A stretch of 62,389 bases of DNA from Clostridium sp. Its GTDB lineage: Bacteria; Bacillota; Clostridia; Acetivibrionales; Acetivibrionaceae. Below are positions 57,293 to 62,389 of this stretch, one piece after another. The number at the start of each line of letters is the position of its first letter. Within the stretch, counting starts at the first letter, position 1. Both the position numbers and the translations under genes were made by a program. The stretch covers positions 1-62,389 of the forward strand of contig JAAYTS010000072.1 of the NCBI GenBank assembly GCA_012517995.1, in the 5' to 3' direction. The notes under the pieces were generated by a model. That model was not told where the DNA came from, did no database searches, and worked only from the letters and a program-made list of their open reading frames with translations.

Positions 57293-57568
57293 CTACTTAT
57301 TAACAATCTCTTTCAATCCTTTACCAGCTTTAAACACAGGAGCTTTTGATGCGGGGATTGTGATTTCTTCTTTTGTTTGAGGATTTCTTCCTTTTCTAGC
57401 AGCTCTGTCTCTCACTTCAAAAGAACCGAAACCAACAAGAACAACTTTTTCACCAGCTTTTAATGCATCTTCAACAGAAGAAATAAATGCATTTAAAGCG
57501 GCTTCACTGTTTTTTTTGCTCAAACCTGATTTAGCAGCAATTGAGTTTACCAAATCTGTTTTGTTCAT
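57293..57568 (-). CDS. hup: HU-family nucleoid DNA-binding protein
   Basis: 91 residues, a dimeric histone-like protein that bends DNA. Starts [16 protein letters not shown] and has the HU signature [20 protein letters not shown] with the DNA-contacting arm (proline in RNP). The ATG at 57568 follows AGGAGG (57577-57582) by 8 nt; an in-frame GTG 6 nt earlier lies too near that site. A consensus-like promoter and a perfect Spo0A box lie upstream at 57593-57630. It is monocistronic. Confidence 0.95.
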   Translation of the reverse strand: MNKTDLVNSIAAKSGLSKKNSEAALNAFISSVEDALKAGEKVVLVGFGSFEVRDRAARKGRNPQTKEEITIPASKAPVFKAGKGLKEIVNK

Positions 57569-57592
57569 ATACACAACCTCCTAATTTTGGAA

Positions 57593-57630
57593 TTCGACAA
57601 TATTTTATAATGAAAATAGCATAAAGTCAA
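57593..57630 (-). promoter_or_regulatory. HU promoter with a perfect Spo0A box at the transcription start
   Basis: On the minus strand TTGACT (57630-57625), 17 bp, then TAAAAT (57607-57602) form a good sigma-A promoter. TTGTCGAA (57600-57593), an exact match to the 0A box, begins 1 nt after the -10, covering the expected start site. Spo0A-phosphate bound there should repress HU; that is inferred from position. Confidence 0.65.
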
Positions 57631-57750
57631 GGGTTTTAACGATATTTTTAATAAATAATATAATCTTTTAATATAAAAAGAGGCGAAATTTACATATAAA
57701 ACAAAATACAACATCTTTTTTGAATCAAATACAATATAAACCATACCTGT

Positions 57751-58131
57751 TTAAGGAATAACTAAAATTTCAACATCGGGCAATGAATTACTTATTTCCG
57801 TATAAAAAGCATTTTTTTCATGGTGTTTTGGAGATTCTCCCATTACAATATGAGTTATTTTATTTTCCTTTGCAAAATTAACCAATGATTCAACTATATT
57901 ATCAGATTTTAAAACAGAGAGGTTAGCACCTACCGATTTTGAAATTTTAAATAGATATTCTAACGCCTCTCCTTCTTTAACGTTATCTAGAAAGTTCCAT
58001 TCATTTTTAGCAACATGTATTACAAATAGCTCACCATTTAGTTGATTTTTTAAATCTGAAGCTTTTAAAATTAACCTTTCACAGGTAATTTGCTGCGTAA
58101 CACACACCATTATATTTTGAGAAGAATTCAA
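57751..58131 (-). CDS. Universal stress protein (UspA-like)
   Basis: 126 residues of the Usp nucleotide-binding fold: an N-terminal strand NIMVCVTQQ, a central HVA-type segment FVIHVAKNE, and the C-terminal G-x2-G-x9 loop region replaced by HIVMGESPKHHEKNAFY, with a short final strand VEILVIP. It resembles the Usp domain of KdpD and stand-alone Usp proteins. The role is unknown, perhaps nucleotide- or stress-linked. TTG 58131 is the start, 9 nt after AAGGGG. It is monocistronic. Confidence 0.72.
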   Translation of the reverse strand: MNSSQNIMVCVTQQITCERLILKASDLKNQLNGELFVIHVAKNEWNFLDNVKEGEALEYLFKISKSVGANLSVLKSDNIVESLVNFAKENKITHIVMGESPKHHEKNAFYTEISNSLPDVEILVIP

Positions 58132-58431
58132 TATTAAAACCCCTTTCTACATATAAAGGTTCCCTTAAAATACCTGGCTTACACCATTTTTAAGAGAAAT
58201 AATCATTTTAATTGTAAAGCTTATTTGTATATCAATATGAAAACTCAAAAGTAATGTTAACATATTTATTGACAATAGTAAATCCATATATTTAATTAAT
58301 ATCAAAGATTTTTTACAACTCAAATGGCATATTAACTGTATTTGCATAATTGAGTTTTATATAATAAAATTATGGTATTGCTTTGAAAAGATATGAATGT
58401 AATTACTAATATAAAAAGGCTGGGGAATAAA
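58132..58431. other. 300-bp intergenic region between divergent usp and fumarase genes
   Basis: A TATAAT at 58360-58365 is a possible fumarase -10, but no -35 at a good distance is seen. An in-frame ATG at 58393 has no ribosome-binding site. The rest is AT-rich with no gene or recognised RNA structure. Confidence 0.4.
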
Positions 58432-59274
58432 ATGAGAACTATTCATATTGGTGAAATTATTAAGACTGTAGAAAAATTATGCATACATTCTAATTATTAT
58501 TTAAACCAGGACATTTTAGAGGGTTTTAAAAATTCTTTAGATGTTGAGAAATCTCAAACGGGTATTGATATATTAAAAAAGCTTATTGAAAATGCTAATT
58601 TAGCAAGGGAAAAGGAAATGGCAATTTGCCAGGATACAGGAATGGCTGTAGTTTTTTTGGATATTGGTCAAGATGTTCATATAGTTGGAGGAAATTTAGA
58701 GGACGGAATAAATGAAGGGGTTAGAAGAGGGTATGAAAAAGGTTTTTTGAGAAAGTCGGTGGTAAAAGACCCTATCAATAGAATTAATACCAATGACAAC
58801 ACTCCCGCTGTAATTCATTATAATATTGTTGAAGGAGATAAAATAAAAATTTCTATAGCACCTAAGGGCTTTGGAAGCGAGAATATGAGCAGATTAAAAA
58901 TGCTAAAACCTTCTGATGGGGAGGAAGGGATTAAAAAGTTTATAATTGATACAGTTGACAAAGCAGGTCCAAACCCTTGTCCTCCTGTTATTGTTGGCGT
59001 GGGTATAGGAGGAACTATGGAAAAAGCAGCCATTTTAGCTAAAAAAGCTTTGCTTCGACCAATTAATAAAAGAAGCCAATTAGAACATATTAGAGAGATT
59101 GAGGAAGAAGTATTGGAAAAAATCAATTTATTGGGAATTGGTCCTTCGGGCCTTGGTGGTACTGTCACTGCCCTGGCTGTTAATATAGAAGTTTTTTCAA
59201 CTCATATTGCAGGACTTCCCGTGGCAGTTAATATCAGTTGTCATGCGACAAGGCATGGGGAAGCTGTGATATAA
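58432..59274 (+). CDS. Fumarate hydratase class I, alpha subunit
   Basis: 280 residues, the N-terminal half of oxygen-sensitive 4Fe-4S fumarase. Candidate cluster ligands are Cys in ICQDTGM, in PNPCPPVIVG and in ISCHATRHG. It interconverts fumarate and malate together with the beta subunit encoded 13 nt downstream. I start at ATG 58432 after GGGGAAT (MRTIHIGEI is the usual family start); an ATG at 58393 has no ribosome-binding site. With Re-citrate synthase and aconitase elsewhere in the window, the cell has parts of an incomplete TCA pathway. Confidence 0.94.
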   Translation: MRTIHIGEIIKTVEKLCIHSNYYLNQDILEGFKNSLDVEKSQTGIDILKKLIENANLAREKEMAICQDTGMAVVFLDIGQDVHIVGGNLEDGINEGVRRGYEKGFLRKSVVKDPINRINTNDNTPAVIHYNIVEGDKIKISIAPKGFGSENMSRLKMLKPSDGEEGIKKFIIDTVDKAGPNPCPPVIVGVGIGGTMEKAAILAKKALLRPINKRSQLEHIREIEEEVLEKINLLGIGPSGLGGTVTALAVNIEVFSTHIAGLPVAVNISCHATRHGEAVI

Positions 59275-59287
59275 AGGGGGGAAAATA

Positions 59288-59839
59288 ATGAATTATTCTA
59301 TAAAAACTCCATTAACCATGGAGACAGTAAAGAAGTTAAAAGCAGGAGATATAGTTAAAATTAGTGGTGTTGTTTATACTGCAAGAGATGCTGCACATAA
59401 AAAAATGATAACTCTTTTGAATGAAGGAAAGAGCTTGCCTTTTGATGTAGAAAACCAAGTTATATATTATGTTGGGCCTTGCCCTGCAAGACCTGGAGAA
59501 GTTATAGGTTCAGCTGGTCCCACAACCAGCGGCAGGATGGATGCATATGCACCAGAACTAATAAAATTAGGCCTTAAAGGGATGATAGGAAAAGGTTTAA
59601 GATGTAAAAATGTAATAGATTCTATGAAAAAATATGGAGCTGTATATTTTGGAGCTATAGGTGGTGCTGCAGCTTTAATTGCCCAAACAATAGTTAAAGA
59701 AGAAATAATCGCTTTTCCTGAATTGGGAGCTGAAGCAGTGAGAAAATTAACTGTAAAGGATTTTCCGGCAGTTGTTGTAATTGATAGTAACGGCAATGAT
59801 TTATATGAAATTGGGAAAAATAAATATAGAAAATTATAA
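59288..59839 (+). CDS. Fumarate hydratase class I, beta subunit
   Basis: 183 residues, the C-terminal swivel part of class I fumarase, with the signatures GPTTSGRMD and GKGLRCKNV. The subunit pairs with the alpha protein encoded 13 nt upstream; AAGGGGGG precedes ATG 59288. Two-subunit forms are usual in anaerobes. The related L(+)-tartrate dehydratase is an alternative that sequence does not exclude, though no tartrate genes adjoin. Confidence 0.93.
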   Translation: MNYSIKTPLTMETVKKLKAGDIVKISGVVYTARDAAHKKMITLLNEGKSLPFDVENQVIYYVGPCPARPGEVIGSAGPTTSGRMDAYAPELIKLGLKGMIGKGLRCKNVIDSMKKYGAVYFGAIGGAAALIAQTIVKEEIIAFPELGAEAVRKLTVKDFPAVVVIDSNGNDLYEIGKNKYRKL

Positions 59840-59992
59840 ATGAAATTTTATATTGTGAATTTAAGGGGTATATTTTTTCTACATATTAGTGTATAATAAA
59901 CACTGTTGAAAGGAAATTTAAATGATAGCATAGGCAAAGGCTTAAATAGACTTAAAAGCAAGAAAAGTAAAATAAAATTTGGAGGGGTATAT

Positions 59993-60202
59993 ATGAGTAA
60001 AATTACTAAAGATATGATAATTTCAGATGTTTTAAATTTGGACAGAGGTACAGCAACTGTATTTATGAATAATGGAATGTTTTGCATAGGTTGTCCGTCT
60101 GCATCAGGGGAGAGCATTGCACAGGCATGTGGAGTTCATGGAATAGATGCCGACAAGCTTGTTAAAGAGTTAAATGAGTATTTTGCTCAGAAAGAACAAT
60201 AA
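59993..60202 (+). CDS. DUF1858 redox-disulfide protein
   Basis: 69 residues, a small helical DUF1858 protein (hybrid-cluster-protein-associated redox disulfide domain). The Cys-x2-Cys pair CIGC is followed by PSASGESIAQACG. The role is unknown; relatives accompany hybrid cluster proteins or fused redox enzymes. ATG 59993 is preceded by GGAGGGG. Longer in-frame starts to 59906 are not supported by a ribosome-binding site. A hairpin follows at 60224-60276. Confidence 0.85.
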   Translation: MSKITKDMIISDVLNLDRGTATVFMNNGMFCIGCPSASGESIAQACGVHGIDADKLVKELNEYFAQKEQ

Positions 60203-60223
60203 TATAATAAAAACACTGGTTTT

Positions 60224-60276
60224 AAAATAAGACATCTGGCTATTGACAACAATAAGAAATATTGATGTCTTATTTT
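60224..60276 (+). terminator. Hairpin after the DUF1858 gene
   Basis: AAAATAAGACATC (60224-60236) pairs perfectly with GATGTCTTATTTT (60264-60276) around a 27-nt loop. The right arm ends in TTTT, then GTTG. It is probably a terminator, and purA transcription may start beyond it. Confidence 0.7.
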
Positions 60277-60332
60277 GTTGTTTACAATTTATGCTTTTTG
60301 CTGTGTTTTTAGAGAATAGGGGGATTGATTAA

Positions 60333-61607
<1,275 letters not shown>

Positions 61608-61635
61608 GGCCAGTTTATTAAAAAAATCAAAGGGG

Positions 61636-61668
61636 CACTGTTTTTATTTAAAGCAGTGTTTTTTTTTT
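61636..61668 (+). terminator. Intrinsic terminator after purA
   Basis: CACTG (61636-61640) pairs with CAGTG (61654-61658), extended by a G-U and A-U pairs, followed by ten T (61659-61668). The GTG that could start the next open frame lies in the right arm and is not a credible start. Confidence 0.85.
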
Positions 61669-62156
61669 GTATAAATGTAAACAGAGAATTTAAGTATTCA
61701 ATTATCAGTAGTAATCTTACAAGAATTAGGGTAAAACCTTGGAAATATAATCCCTATATCCTACTTGAGTTTTTACAAAGTGATATTGGCAAAGGAATGT
61801 TGAAGAGCTTACAAACTGGAACTACTATAACACTTGTGAATAACAAGCAGTTGAGCCGTTTGGAGGTGCCTATGTACTCACAACATATAATGGATGAAAT
61901 AGGACAGCAACTAAAAACAAATCACAAAACTTATCAGAAACAGATAAAATCAGTAAAAATTCAACCCGAAGAAAACGATATTGTTACATGGGTGGATGTG
62001 GATTTTGCAGAGTACCGTAAGAAAGTAGATAACCGGGCAGTTAAAAAGAATTGCACAATTCCGTACTGGCTTAATGTTAAAGCGGAAAAAGCGGGGATAA
62101 ACTTCTCTAAGGTACTGCAGGAAGCGTTGCTGGAGATTTTAGGAACTTCAGAATAA
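61669..62156 (+). pseudogene. Remnant chimera: restriction-specificity-type fragment fused in frame to HicB antitoxin C-terminus
   Basis: About 160 codons with two unrelated parts and no convincing start. The first (to about 61960) resembles the C-terminal end of a type I restriction-modification specificity or methylase target-recognition region: SNLTRIRVKPWKYNPYILLE, then TGTTITLVNNKQLSRLEVP. The second (about 61975-62156) matches the C-terminal DNA-binding arm of HicB-like antitoxins: WVDVDFAEYRKK, RAVKKNCTIPYWLN, GINFSKVLQEALLE. The only long-frame GTG lies in the purA terminator and there is no ribosome-binding site, so it is probably debris from a deleted defence island. HicA toxin and the HicB N-terminal domain are absent. 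Confidence 0.65.
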
Positions 62157-62202
62157 TATAAGAACCATAGATTTATGTTTTCATATTAATATAATAGACT
62201 TA

Positions 62203-62230
62203 AAAAAGAGGACCTTCAGGCCCTCTTTTT
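62203..62230 (+). terminator. Intrinsic terminator before the tRNA
   Basis: AAAAAGAGG (62203-62211) pairs with CCTCTTTTT (62222-62230), with an inner CCT/AGG pair (62213-62215 and 62218-62220), followed by further T. Confidence 0.88.
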
Positions 62231-62270
62231 TTGGAGCATAAAAAAATAAAAAAAAAATTTAAAAAAACAG

Positions 62271-62300
62271 TTGACAAAAGAATATGTTCTGTTGTACAAT
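62271..62300 (+). promoter_or_regulatory. Sigma-A promoter of the tRNA-Lys gene
   Basis: TTGACA (62271-62276), 18 bp, TACAAT (62295-62300). The tRNA begins 28 nt after the -10. Confidence 0.82.
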
Positions 62301-62327
62301 ACGTAATTGTGTGACAGAGAAATATGT

Positions 62328-62389
62328 GAGCCATTAGCTCAGTCGGTAGAGCACTTGACTTTTAATCAAGGTGTCGAAGGTTCGATTCC
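62328..62389 (+). tRNA. tRNA-Lys (anticodon TTT), 3' end cut by window edge
   Basis: GAGCCAT begins the acceptor stem. D arm AGCTCAGTCGGTAGAGC, anticodon stem CTTGA/TCAAG around loop CTTTTAA (anticodon TTT), and T arm GGTTCGATTCC are visible. The 3' acceptor strand and CCA lie beyond the window. Confidence 0.94.

Overview
The window is AT-rich DNA from an endospore-forming member of the Clostridia. Three things point there: the spoIIAA-spoIIAB-sigF operon and spo0A; a dockerin-bearing secreted CotH protein, which suggests a cellulosome-type or plant-fibre-degrading relative; and clostridial metabolic genes such as a Re-type citrate synthase, two-subunit class I fumarase and cofactor-independent phosphoglycerate mutase. 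The species cannot be named from the sequence. Almost everything reads as ordinary chromosome with no phage or insertion sequence. The only clear decayed material is one restriction/antitoxin remnant near the right end.

Layout. 1-2.0 kb: the end of cobS converges on a methyl-accepting chemotaxis protein. 2.2-5.7 kb: Re-citrate synthase and aconitase behind a promoter whose -10 lies inside an 18-bp palindrome. 5.8-9.2 kb: an rRNA m5C methyltransferase, a pseudouridine synthase and another methyltransferase. 9.5-11.9 kb: an intracellular CBM25-like protein with a histone-like tail, then a response regulator with Glu at the phosphorylation position. 12.0-12.1 kb: two tRNA-Gly genes. 12.4-19.5 kb: hprK, PHP phosphatase, murB, rapZ, glycogen debranching enzyme, whiA and HPr. 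This resembles the rapZ-yvcK-whiA-crh block of other Firmicutes, but the debranching enzyme sits where yvcK is expected. 19.6-22.6 kb: dockerin-CotH protein. 22.7-24.7 kb: the sigma-F operon with a sigma-H/Spo0A-type promoter, then a small membrane peptide. 24.9-29.8 kb: CheX, TrmL, an M20 peptidase, a DUF2156 protein that appears to start at CTG, and a GGDEF/HD-GYP protein.

29.8-43.4 kb is the most unusual part, a probable lipid or polyketide biosynthetic cluster. It encodes a KAS III homologue without the active-site Cys and His, a discrete acyl carrier protein, a second KAS III homologue with Cys but no His, an acyl-adenylate ligase, an alpha/beta hydrolase, a 2614-residue KS-AT-KS-ACP-ACP-KR-DH megasynthase and an Sfp-type phosphopantetheinyl transferase. 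Both megasynthase ACP domains carry Thr instead of Ser at the phosphopantetheine position. No enoyl reductase, thioesterase domain or PfaB/PfaC/PfaD partner is present. A reasonable inference is that the ligase charges the discrete ACP, the KAS III pair passes or condenses the acyl group, the megasynthase extends and partly reduces it, and the hydrolase releases it. The product is unknown.

43.5-62.4 kb: CapA-family lipoprotein; glycolytic genes gap, pgk, tpiA and gpmI; an NMT1/THI5-type ABC importer whose ribosome-binding site can be hidden in a hairpin; an RNA methyltransferase and a REC/degenerate-GGDEF protein on the minus strand; aroA; spo0A; an HU gene with a Spo0A box at its promoter; a universal stress protein; fumarase subunits; a DUF1858 protein; purA; an HsdS-HicB remnant; and the first 62 nt of a tRNA-Lys.
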